From: Rugamonas apoptosis
GTDB taxonomy: Bacteria > Pseudomonadota > Gammaproteobacteria > Burkholderiales > Burkholderiaceae_D
Direction of reading: 5' to 3'
NCBI RefSeq assembly: GCF_014042355.1
Contig: NZ_JACEZU010000002.1
Span: 496,001 to 560,000, forward strand
DNA length: 64,000 bases
Notes under the pieces: model-generated
Database searches by the model: none
What the model was told of the DNA's origin: nothing
What the model saw: the letters and a program-made list of their open reading frames with translations, nothing else
Shown: one piece after another, positions 1 to 9,123 of the stretch
Position numbering within the stretch: position 1 is the first letter of the stretch
Layout of the letters: every line of letters starts with the position of its first letter
Program-made: the position numbers and the translations under genes

Positions 1-1330
1 CGGCCGGATCGAGCCGGCGCGCCGTTTCGTCGCCGTAGTAGATCTGGGCCGCGCCGGGGGCCAGCAGCAACTTGTTGGCGCTTTCGAACGGCTTGGTGCG
101 GGCCGGATCGAACGGCTGGTCGAAGTCGTGCGAGGCCAGGTAATTGAGCACCGTGTAGCCTTGCAGCTCGCCGTGCAGCCTGGCCGAATAGCTGCTGAAC
201 AGCGTCTCGTAATCCTGCTTCGCGTCCCACACCAGACCGAAGTTGATGATGCTGTCGAAGCCGCCGTCCTTGTAGTAGTTGACCTTGTTGCCGCCGCCCA
301 GGTCGAACTGCTGGCCATGGGCGATGTTGTAGCCAAACAGCTCGGCCGTCATGAAGAACTTGTCGTCGCCGAGCTTGCGGGCCGGATTGGCGCGCTTCCA
401 TTCCTCGTAAGCCAGCGACGCCTCCTGGCCCAGTTCCTTCCAGGCGCCTACTTCCACGTGCTTGACGGTGTCAGCCCGGAAGCCGTCGAAACCATATTTG
501 CGGACCCAGTCCGCGTGCCATTTGATCAGGTGGTAGCGCGGTGCGCGCGGGTAGCCGGTGCGGGCGAAGAACGCATCCAGCTCGGCCACCTCCCGTTCGT
601 AGCGGCCCTCGGCCTTCCACTTGGCCACCAGCGCCGGCGGCAGCGCCACGTTGTCGTTACTTTCGGTGCGCACGTCGGGCAGGTTGGGCACCAGCGTGCA
701 CGAGATGGTGGTGGCCGGGTCCTTGTAGGTGCACACTGGTCCCGTGCGTACCCATTCCGGCGGCCACACGGGGTCCTGTTCCGTCACCGGGCCGGTCTGG
801 TTCATCACCACATCCAGCAGTACGCGGATGCCGTGCGCGTGCGCCGTGTCCACCAGCGTGCGCATGTCCTGCTCCGTGCCCAGGTTGGCGTCCACGCTGG
901 TCCAGTCGCGCGCCCAGTAGCCATGAAAGCCGTAGGACTTGCCCGTGCCTTCGTCCGTGCCGCCGTGGATCTGCTCCACGGGGGGCGTGATCCAGATCGC
1001 GTCCACGCCCAGGCTGTCGAAATAGCCTTCCTTGATCTTGGCCGTGACGCCGGCCAGGTCGCCGCCCATGTAGCCGCGCAGCGGCGCCGCGTCGCCCTGG
1101 CGGCCGTAGGCCAGGTCGTTGGCGTGGTCGCCGTTGTTGAAGCGGTCCGTCAGCAGGAAGTAGACGGTGGCGTTCTCCCACAGGAACGGCTTGGCGGCCG
1201 TGCGCGCCGGCCTGGCCGATGCGGCGGCGTGCGCCGGCCCGGCCAATGCGGCCGCGGCCCACACTTGCTGCGGCGCGGCCAGCGCGCCCAGCGCCAGCGC
1301 CAAGGTCATTGCGAGAGGAGTCTTCTTCAT
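1..1330 (-). CDS. MalS-like periplasmic alpha-amylase (GH13), 3' end beyond window
   Basis: Hydrolyses alpha-1,4-glucan chains, most likely in the periplasm. The protein begins MKKTPLAMTLALALGALAAP, a typical Sec signal peptide ending near AWA. The GH13 barrel follows: the nucleophile Asp sits in GFDGFRADTVKH near residue 285, the acid/base Glu in FFMTAELFG near 328, and the third Asp in SHDFDQPF near 400. The segment EQIHGGTDEGTGKSYGFHGYW followed by ARDWTSVDANLGTE resembles E. coli MalS (GH13 subfamily 19), which acts on periplasmic maltodextrins. About 443 codons are present against roughly 676 in MalS, so the C-terminal part is missing only because the window ends. It lies 38 bp downstream of pgm on the same strand and is probably co-transcribed with pgm and the MFS transporter. 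Confidence 0.9.
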   Translation of the reverse strand, partial: MKKTPLAMTLALALGALAAPQQVWAAAALAGPAHAAASARPARTAAKPFLWENATVYFLLTDRFNNGDHANDLAYGRQGDAAPLRGYMGGDLAGVTAKIKEGYFDSLGVDAIWITPPVEQIHGGTDEGTGKSYGFHGYWARDWTSVDANLGTEQDMRTLVDTAHAHGIRVLLDVVMNQTGPVTEQDPVWPPEWVRTGPVCTYKDPATTISCTLVPNLPDVRTESNDNVALPPALVAKWKAEGRYEREVAELDAFFARTGYPRAPRYHLIKWHADWVRKYGFDGFRADTVKHVEVGAWKELGQEASLAYEEWKRANPARKLGDDKFFMTAELFGYNIAHGQQFDLGGGNKVNYYKDGGFDSIINFGLVWDAKQDYETLFSSYSARLHGELQGYTVLNYLASHDFDQPFDPARTKPFESANKLLLAPGAAQIYYGDETARRLDPA

Positions 1331-1368
1331 GCGGTCGGTTCCTGTGTGGTTGACGGAGTGGTTGAAAA

Positions 1369-3114
<1,746 letters not shown>

Positions 3115-3144
3115 TTAACGCACGACGCCCCCAGGCGGCGCTAC

Positions 3145-4497
3145 TCAGGCGGCGGCCTTGATCGCAGCATCCTTGGCGGCGGTGGCTGCGCTGTCCTTGA
3201 CGAACAGCGTCAGCACACCGGCCAGCACCATGCATGCGCCGCCCAACATCACGGTGTTGACCGTGTGGCCGGCGAAAAAGTGCTTGGTGATGGAGCCCAG
3301 CAGCAGGCCGCTGCAGATCTGCGGGATGACGATGAAGAAGTTGAACACACCCATGTAATAGCCCATGCGGTTGGCGGGCAAGGCGCCGGCCAGGATGGCG
3401 TAAGGCATGGTCAGGATGCTGGCCCACGCGATGCCCACGCCGATCATGGGCACGAACAGCAGGTTCAGGTTATGGATGGCGAAGATGCTGATCAAACTCA
3501 CGCCGCCGATGGCCAGGCAGGTCATGTGCACGAACTTGCGGCTGGTGTAACGTGCGAACACGGGCAGGATGAAGGCGGCCAGCGCCGAGACGCCGCCATA
3601 CACGGCGAACATGACGCCCACGTGGTTACCCGCTTCCTGGAACGCGGCCGATTGCGCGTCCACCGTGCCGAACACGTTTTCCGCGACGGCCGAGGTGGTG
3701 TAGATCCACATGGCGAACAGTGCGATCCAGGTGAAGAACTGCACCAAGGCCAGTTGCACCATGGTCTTGGGCATGCGGGCGAAGCCACCCAGGATTTCGG
3801 CCATGGCATGGCCCAGTCCCTTGCTGCGCGCGCGCTCGGCGCGGAACGCTTCCAGGTCGTCCGGCGGCGCTTCCTTGGCCGTCAGCACGGTCCACATCAC
3901 CGAAAACAGGTAGATGGCGCCGCCGATGTAGAACGAGTAGCGTACGGTGTCGGGGATGGCGCCGTTGACGGGCACATTGCTCACACCCAGCAGGTCCGAG
4001 AAGATGGTGGGCAGCAGCGAGGCGATCACCCCGCCCAGGCCGATGAAGAAGGTCTGCATGGCGAAACCGGCTGTCTGCTGCGCGGGACCGAGCTTGTCGC
4101 CCACGAAGGCGCGGAACGGTTCCATCGACACGTTGATGGCGCCATCCATCAGCCACAGCACGGCAGCGGCCATCCACAGCGCGCTGGAATTGGGCATCAG
4201 GAACAGGGCGATCGAGGCCAGCACGGCGCCGACGAAGAAGAATGGCCGGCGCCGCCCCCAGAACGGGTGCCAGGTGTTGTCGCTCAGGTAGCCGATCACG
4301 GGCTGCACCAGCAGGCCGGTGACGGGCGCGGCCAGCCACAGGAAGGCCAGGTCGTCGGGATTGGCGCCCAGCGTGGAGAAGATGCGGCTGGTGTTGGCGT
4401 TCTGCAGCGCGAAGCCGAACTGGATGCCGAGAAAGCCAAAGCTCATGTTCCAGAGCTGCCAGAACGTCAGCCTGGGCTTATTGAAAGAAGGTTGCAT
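3145..4497 (-). CDS. MFS sugar transporter (maltose/maltodextrin-type permease)
   Basis: A 450-residue inner membrane protein with about twelve hydrophobic segments. The N-terminal half carries GYLSDNTWHPFWGRRRPFFF, the conserved loop 2-3 motif of the SLC45-like branch of the major facilitator superfamily, members of which carry sucrose or maltose by proton symport. That branch is often found in TonB-receptor-based maltodextrin loci of proteobacteria, and here it stands between pgm and a divergent GH31 gene. Maltose or short maltodextrins are therefore the likely substrate, but the exact sugar is inference. It is the first gene of a minus-strand set MFS-pgm-amylase, with a TTGACA element about 95 bp upstream. 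Confidence 0.85.
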   Translation of the reverse strand: MQPSFNKPRLTFWQLWNMSFGFLGIQFGFALQNANTSRIFSTLGANPDDLAFLWLAAPVTGLLVQPVIGYLSDNTWHPFWGRRRPFFFVGAVLASIALFLMPNSSALWMAAAVLWLMDGAINVSMEPFRAFVGDKLGPAQQTAGFAMQTFFIGLGGVIASLLPTIFSDLLGVSNVPVNGAIPDTVRYSFYIGGAIYLFSVMWTVLTAKEAPPDDLEAFRAERARSKGLGHAMAEILGGFARMPKTMVQLALVQFFTWIALFAMWIYTTSAVAENVFGTVDAQSAAFQEAGNHVGVMFAVYGGVSALAAFILPVFARYTSRKFVHMTCLAIGGVSLISIFAIHNLNLLFVPMIGVGIAWASILTMPYAILAGALPANRMGYYMGVFNFFIVIPQICSGLLLGSITKHFFAGHTVNTVMLGGACMVLAGVLTLFVKDSAATAAKDAAIKAAA

Positions 4498-4566
4498 GCC
4501 TGCGTGTCCCCGTTGTGCCGTCCGGTCTAAAGGCCGGATCGGACGATCAAAATACGAATTTGTAGC

Positions 4567-4595
4567 AAAGTAACACGCGTCTCAACAGGTGTCAA
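4567..4595 (-). promoter_or_regulatory. candidate promoter of the MFS-pgm-amylase set
   Basis: Read on the minus strand, a perfect TTGACA lies at 4595-4590 and a weak TACTTT at 4572-4567, 17 bases apart. The 12-base block TTCGATTGACAC containing the -35 box also occurs upstream of the TonB receptor gene. The poor -10 suggests activator dependence; this is inference. Confidence 0.4.
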
Positions 4596-4650
4596 TCGAA
4601 ACAACTTCATAGTAAAATAAAGGACTTAGCCGCACACAGCACCGTGGTTC

Positions 4651-4670
4651 TGTAGTCAAATGTAGTCAAA
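4651..4670. repeat. tandem TGTAGTCAAA repeat in divergent regulatory region
   Basis: Two exact copies of TGTAGTCAAA stand head to tail 45-64 bases upstream of the GH31 start codon. A related TGTAGCAAA lies at 4561-4569, and TGTAGT-like elements recur upstream of the TonB receptor and GH13 genes. The 10-base spacing places both copies on the same face of the helix, as expected for a regulator binding site. The binding protein is not encoded in the window. Confidence 0.4.
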
Positions 4671-4714
4671 TAACAGAAACAAAAACCTGATTCGAATTCA
4701 TCGAAACCTTACAC

Positions 4715-7123
4715 ATGACAAGCAAATATTACGTTGGCCTGGCCCTGCTGCTCGCCGCCAGCCCCGCCGTGCTGGCGCAGAACCTGGAGCGCCGTTTCGA
4801 CCGCGCCACCCTGCGCGGCAATCAACTGGAGATCCGCACCAGCGACGGCCAGTACCTGATCAAGCCCTACTCCACCCGTATCGTGGAAACCACCTTCGTG
4901 CCGGCCGGGCAAAGCGTGGAGCTGGACTCGCACGCCGTGGTGCTGGCGCCCGCCCCGGTGACGGCCACACTGAAGAACAAGGGTAACACCGTCGAATACA
5001 CGACGGGCGGCCTGTCCGTCACCATCACCCGCACACCATTCCAGATCGCCTATGCCTACAAGGGCCGGCCGCTGGTGGCGGAAAAACGCGGCTACGGCAA
5101 GACCGGCTACGGCGAACGCATCGAATTCGCGCTGGACGCCACCGAAGCCCTGTACGGCGCCGGCGCCCGCTCGGTGGGCATGAACCGGCGCGGCCACCGT
5201 TTCACCTTGTTCAATAAGGCGGACTACGGCTACAGCGACCATTCGGAGCTGATGAATTTCACCATGCCGCTGGCGCTGTCGTCCAAACGCTACCTGCTGC
5301 ACTTCGATAATCCGCAAACGGGCTACCTCGACTTCGACAGCAAGGGCGACAACAGCCTGACCTACGAAACGGCCGGTGGACGCAAGACCTACCAGGTGGT
5401 GGCCGGCGACAGCTGGCAAGACATCATCGCCGACTACACCAGCCTGACGGGCCGCCAGCCCATGCCGCCGCGCTGGGCGTTCGGCAACTTCGCCATGCGC
5501 TTCGGCTATCACACGGAAGCGGAAGCGCGCGCCACGGTGGACAAGTTCATCGCCGACGATATCCCGGTGGACGCCATCGTGTTCGACCTGTACTGGTTCG
5601 GCAAGGACATCAAGGGCACCATGGGCAACCTGGCTTTTGACAAGGACAACTTCCCGCACCCGGCCCAGATGATCGCCGATTTCAAGGCCAAGGGCGTCAA
5701 GACGGTACTGATCACGGAGCCGTTCATCGTCGACTCGTCGTCGCGCTGGCAGGAGGCCGTACAGAAGCAGATCCTGGGGACGGACGCCAACGGCGCGCCG
5801 CTGGCCTATGACTTCTATTTCGGCCACACGGGCCTGATCGACATTTTCGGCCAGCCGGGGCGCGACTGGTTCTGGAACATCTACAAGGGCTTGCACGAGA
5901 TGGGCGTGGCCGGCGTGTGGGGCGACCTGGGCGAACCGGAAGTGCATCCTGGCGCCATGCACCACGCCACCGGCACGGCGCAGCAGGTACACAACATCTA
6001 CGGCCACCAGTGGGCCAGACTGGTGGCCGACGGCTACCGCCAGGACTATCCCGCCGAGCGTCCCTTCATCCTGATGCGGGCCGGTTACTCCGGTTCGCAA
6101 CGCTTCGGCATGATTCCATGGTCGGGCGATGTGGACCGCAGCTGGGGCGGCTTGAAGTCGCAGCCGGAGATCGCGCTGCAGATGGGCATGCAGGGCCTGG
6201 CCTATATGCACTCGGACCTGGGCGGCTTCGCCAACCCCAACCTGGACAACGAGTTGTACACGCGCTGGCTGCAATACGGCGTGTTCCAGCCCGTGTTCCG
6301 CCCGCACGCGCAGGAGGAAGTGCCGTCCGAGCCGGTCTACCGCGACGCGCCCACCAAGGCGCTGGCGCGTGAAGCGATCCGGCTGCGCTACCGCATGCTG
6401 CCCTATAACTACACGCTGGCCTTCGACAACCACCAGCAAGGCTTGCCGCTGATGCGCCCGATGCTGTACGAGGAGCCGGATAACGAACAAGCGCGCGCGG
6501 TTGCCTCCACCTACCTGTGGGGCAAGGACTTGCTCGTCACGCCCGTCACCACCAAGGGCGCCAGCGAGCAGCCGGTGTGGTTCCCGGCCCACAGCGCGTG
6601 GTTCGACTTTTACACGGGTCAGCGCCAGGACGGCGGCGCGCGCCGCAACGTGAAGCTGGCGCCGGACCATATCCCCGTCTACGTGCGGGCCGGCGCCTTC
6701 ATCCCATTGGCGCCTGTGGCGCAAACGACACGCGACTACTCGACCAAGGCCATCGAACTGCACTACTACCACGACCATACGGCCCGCGACGGCCAGGGCA
6801 AGCTGTATGACGACGATGGCGAGACGGCGCAAGCCTACGAACAGGGCAAGTACGAACTGCTGCACTTCGCCAGCAAGCTGCAGGGCCGCGAACTGACGCT
6901 GTCGCTGTCGTCGGAAACAGGGGCACACTACCAGCGTCCACAGCGCGCCATCGCGCTGCAGGTGCACAACGTGGGTGCCAAACCTGCCGCCGTGCGGCTT
7001 GATGGCCAACCGTTGGACTTCGCATGGGATGGCGCAGCGCGCCTGCTGACGGTTCAGCTGCCGGCCAGCGACCACGCGGCCAGCAAGGTATCCATCACGC
7101 TGGCGGCGGCCGACGCCCACTGA
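4715..7123 (+). CDS. secreted GH31 alpha-glucosidase / 4-alpha-glucosyltransferase
   Basis: Acts on alpha-glucosides, probably in the periplasm. The 802-residue protein starts with MTSKYYVGLALLLAASPAVLAQ, a clear signal peptide. It has the N-terminal beta-sandwich, then a TIM barrel in which the nucleophile is the Asp of GVWGDLGEPE (near residue 404) and the acid/base Asp lies in WSGDVDRSW (near 471), and C-terminal beta domains including a DUF5110-like segment after about residue 690. The WGDLGEPE form of the nucleophile motif occurs in bacterial GH31 enzymes that include oligosaccharide 4-alpha-glucosyltransferases (Cellvibrio Agd31B type), so transglycosylation is as possible as hydrolysis. 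It is divergent from the MFS transporter and is followed by a hairpin-T-run. Confidence 0.9.
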   Translation: MTSKYYVGLALLLAASPAVLAQNLERRFDRATLRGNQLEIRTSDGQYLIKPYSTRIVETTFVPAGQSVELDSHAVVLAPAPVTATLKNKGNTVEYTTGGLSVTITRTPFQIAYAYKGRPLVAEKRGYGKTGYGERIEFALDATEALYGAGARSVGMNRRGHRFTLFNKADYGYSDHSELMNFTMPLALSSKRYLLHFDNPQTGYLDFDSKGDNSLTYETAGGRKTYQVVAGDSWQDIIADYTSLTGRQPMPPRWAFGNFAMRFGYHTEAEARATVDKFIADDIPVDAIVFDLYWFGKDIKGTMGNLAFDKDNFPHPAQMIADFKAKGVKTVLITEPFIVDSSSRWQEAVQKQILGTDANGAPLAYDFYFGHTGLIDIFGQPGRDWFWNIYKGLHEMGVAGVWGDLGEPEVHPGAMHHATGTAQQVHNIYGHQWARLVADGYRQDYPAERPFILMRAGYSGSQRFGMIPWSGDVDRSWGGLKSQPEIALQMGMQGLAYMHSDLGGFANPNLDNELYTRWLQYGVFQPVFRPHAQEEVPSEPVYRDAPTKALAREAIRLRYRMLPYNYTLAFDNHQQGLPLMRPMLYEEPDNEQARAVASTYLWGKDLLVTPVTTKGASEQPVWFPAHSAWFDFYTGQRQDGGARRNVKLAPDHIPVYVRAGAFIPLAPVAQTTRDYSTKAIELHYYHDHTARDGQGKLYDDDGETAQAYEQGKYELLHFASKLQGRELTLSLSSETGAHYQRPQRAIALQVHNVGAKPAAVRLDGQPLDFAWDGAARLLTVQLPASDHAASKVSITLAAADAH

Positions 7124-7147
7124 CATTTCCGCAACACTTGGCATAAT
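7120..7147 (+). promoter_or_regulatory. candidate promoter for the M2 peptidase gene
   Basis: CTGACA at 7120-7125 and CATAAT at 7142-7147 are separated by 16 bases; each matches the sigma-70 consensus at five of six positions. Transcription would begin near 7154, so the mRNA leader would contain the 7179-7215 hairpin. An alternative -10, TATATT at 7172-7177, has no good -35 and would start inside the hairpin. Confidence 0.35.
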
Positions 7148-7178
7148 CGCCACACGCGGCAGCCTGACGTGTATATTA

Positions 7179-7215
7179 ATACCCTTCGAACCACCCGGTT
7201 CGAAGGGTATTTTTT
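7179..7215 (+). terminator. strong hairpin plus T-run between GH31 and M2 peptidase genes
   Basis: A perfect 14-bp stem (arms 7179-7192 and 7197-7210, loop ACCC) is followed by a run of T. This is the form of an intrinsic terminator for the GH31 transcript. Only about 19 bases separate its T-run from the GTG start of the peptidase gene, so it may also act as an attenuator in that gene's leader. Confidence 0.85.
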
Positions 7216-7233
7216 CATTTCAGGGAGACACGC

Positions 7234-9057
7234 GTGTCATCTACCTTCATCAAGGCGCTGCTGGCGGTAAGCGCCATCGCAGCCGCCAGCGGCGGCGCCT
7301 ACGCGGCGCCGGCCGCCAAGCCTACCGTGGCCGAAGCCGAACGCTTCCTGGCCGACGCGGACGCCCGCCTCAATAAACTCAGCATCGAGCAGGCGCGCGG
7401 CGCCTGGGTCGGCGAGAACTTCATCACCGACGACACGGAAGCGATCAGCGCCTACTTCTCCGAGCGCTACCTGACGGCGTCCGGCGAACTCGCGCTGGCG
7501 GCACGCCGCTACAACGGCCTCAAACTCAAGCCCGAGTCGGCGCGCAAGCTCAAGCTGCTGCAACTGACGCTGATGTTCTCCGATCCGAAAGAACGCGAAG
7601 CCTACACGTCCAGCCAGACGGCCATGACGGGCGCCTACGGCAAGGGCAAATACTGCCCCAGGAACGCGGACGGCAGCACAGGCACCTGCATGGCGCTGGG
7701 CGAGATGGAAAAAGTATTGGCCGACAGCCGCGACCCGGCCCGCCTGAAGGAAATCTGGCTTGGCTGGCACGCGCAGTCGCCCGCCTACAAGCAACGCTAC
7801 AGCCAGTATGTGGCACTGTCCAACAAGGGCGCCAAGGAAATGGGCTTCGCCGACACGGGCGCCCTGTGGCGCTCGCAGTACGACATGCCGCCCGATCAGT
7901 TCGCGGCCGAGATGGAACGCCTGTGGCAGCAGGTCAAACCGCTGTACGCGTCGCTGCACACCTACGCCCGCTACAAACTGCGCCAGACCTACGGCCCGGA
8001 CGTGGTGCCGGCCAGCGGCCCGATTCCGGCCCACCTGTTCGGCAATATGTGGAGCCAGACCTGGGACAATATCTACCCGCTGCTCAAGCCGGCCGGTGAA
8101 ACGGGCAGCTATGACCTGAGCCAGGTACTGGTCGAACGCAAGATCAGCCCCAAGGAAATGACGTCCGACGCGGAACGCTTCTACACCTCGCTGGGCATGC
8201 AGAAACTGCCGGCCAGCTTCTGGGAACGCTCGCTGCTGACCAAGCCGCGCGACCGCGAGGTGGTGTGCCATGCCTCCGCCTGGCCGATGGACGACAAGGA
8301 CGACGTGCGCATCAAGATGTGCATCACGCCCACGGCCGAGGACTTCAGCACCATCCACCACGAACTGGGCCACGTCTACTACTACCTGGCCTACAACAAG
8401 CAGCCCTATTTGTTCCGTGCCGGCGCCAACGACGGCTTCCACGAAGCCATCGGCGACACGGTGGCGCTGTCCGTCACGCCCGACTACCTGAAGACCATCG
8501 GCCTGATGCCGCAGGAAGCCGTGGCCGACGCCGACATTGGCCAGTTGCTCAAGCGCGCGCTGGAAAAAGTGGCCTTCCTGCCATTCGGCTACTCGGTCGA
8601 CAAGTGGCGCTGGGACGTCTACTCCGGCAAGACCAAGCCGGCCGACTACGACCAGCACTGGTGGGAGCTGCGTGAACAGTACATGGGCATGTCGCGTCCG
8701 GCCGCCATCAGCGCGGAAGGTTTCGACGCGGGCGCCAAGTACCACGTGGCGGCCGACGTGCCCTACGCGCGCTACTTCCTGGCCGATATGCTGCAGTTCC
8801 AGTTCCACCGCGCGCTGTGCCGCGAAGCCGGCTACACCGGTCCGCTGCACCGCTGCTCGGTGTACGGCAATCCCAAGGCCGGCGCCAAGCTGCAGCAGAT
8901 GCTGGCCATGGGCGCCAGCAAGCCATGGCCGGAAGCGCTGAAAGCCATCTCGGGCGAGGACAAAATCGACGGCAACGCGCTGCTCGAATACTTCGCCCCG
9001 CTCAAGACCTGGCTCGATGCGCAGAACGCGCAGTTCGCAGCGGCCGAAAAACACTGA
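7234..9057 (+). CDS. M2 family peptidyl-dipeptidase (ACE-like), secreted
   Basis: A zinc dipeptidyl carboxypeptidase that would release dipeptides from C-termini in the periplasm. The GTG start is chosen because AGGGAG lies six bases upstream and a signal peptide follows ([20 protein letters not shown], cut after AYA). The zinc motif HELGH is in [12 protein letters not shown] near residue 372, with the third ligand Glu in GFHEAIGDT near 401; both are hallmarks of peptidase family M2. The length of 607 residues equals the single-domain bacterial and insect ACE homologues. It interrupts the maltodextrin locus and has no obvious functional link to it. A bidirectional terminator follows. Confidence 0.93.
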   Translation: MSSTFIKALLAVSAIAAASGGAYAAPAAKPTVAEAERFLADADARLNKLSIEQARGAWVGENFITDDTEAISAYFSERYLTASGELALAARRYNGLKLKPESARKLKLLQLTLMFSDPKEREAYTSSQTAMTGAYGKGKYCPRNADGSTGTCMALGEMEKVLADSRDPARLKEIWLGWHAQSPAYKQRYSQYVALSNKGAKEMGFADTGALWRSQYDMPPDQFAAEMERLWQQVKPLYASLHTYARYKLRQTYGPDVVPASGPIPAHLFGNMWSQTWDNIYPLLKPAGETGSYDLSQVLVERKISPKEMTSDAERFYTSLGMQKLPASFWERSLLTKPRDREVVCHASAWPMDDKDDVRIKMCITPTAEDFSTIHHELGHVYYYLAYNKQPYLFRAGANDGFHEAIGDTVALSVTPDYLKTIGLMPQEAVADADIGQLLKRALEKVAFLPFGYSVDKWRWDVYSGKTKPADYDQHWWELREQYMGMSRPAAISAEGFDAGAKYHVAADVPYARYFLADMLQFQFHRALCREAGYTGPLHRCSVYGNPKAGAKLQQMLAMGASKPWPEALKAISGEDKIDGNALLEYFAPLKTWLDAQNAQFAAAEKH

Positions 9058-9060
9058 CCG

Positions 9061-9099
9061 AAAAAAAACCTCGCCACTTGCATGGCGAGGTTTTTTTTT
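9061..9099. terminator. bidirectional terminator between M2 peptidase and TonB receptor genes
   Basis: A-run, then a stem with arms AACCTCGCCA and TGGCGAGGTT around a six-base loop, then a T-run of nine. It is symmetric enough to stop both convergent genes. Confidence 0.9.
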
Positions 9100-9123
9100 G
9101 CCGGCTTGCGCCGCCCGGAAGGT

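Noticed and set aside
4709..7153. Very long open frame antisense to the GH31 gene, with similar ones opposite pgm, the M2 peptidase, the TonB receptors and most other genes
   Set aside because: High GC removes stop codons from the opposite strand; the frames are rich in His, Arg, Gln and Ala, have no ribosome sites and match no family, while the gene on the other strand is clear.
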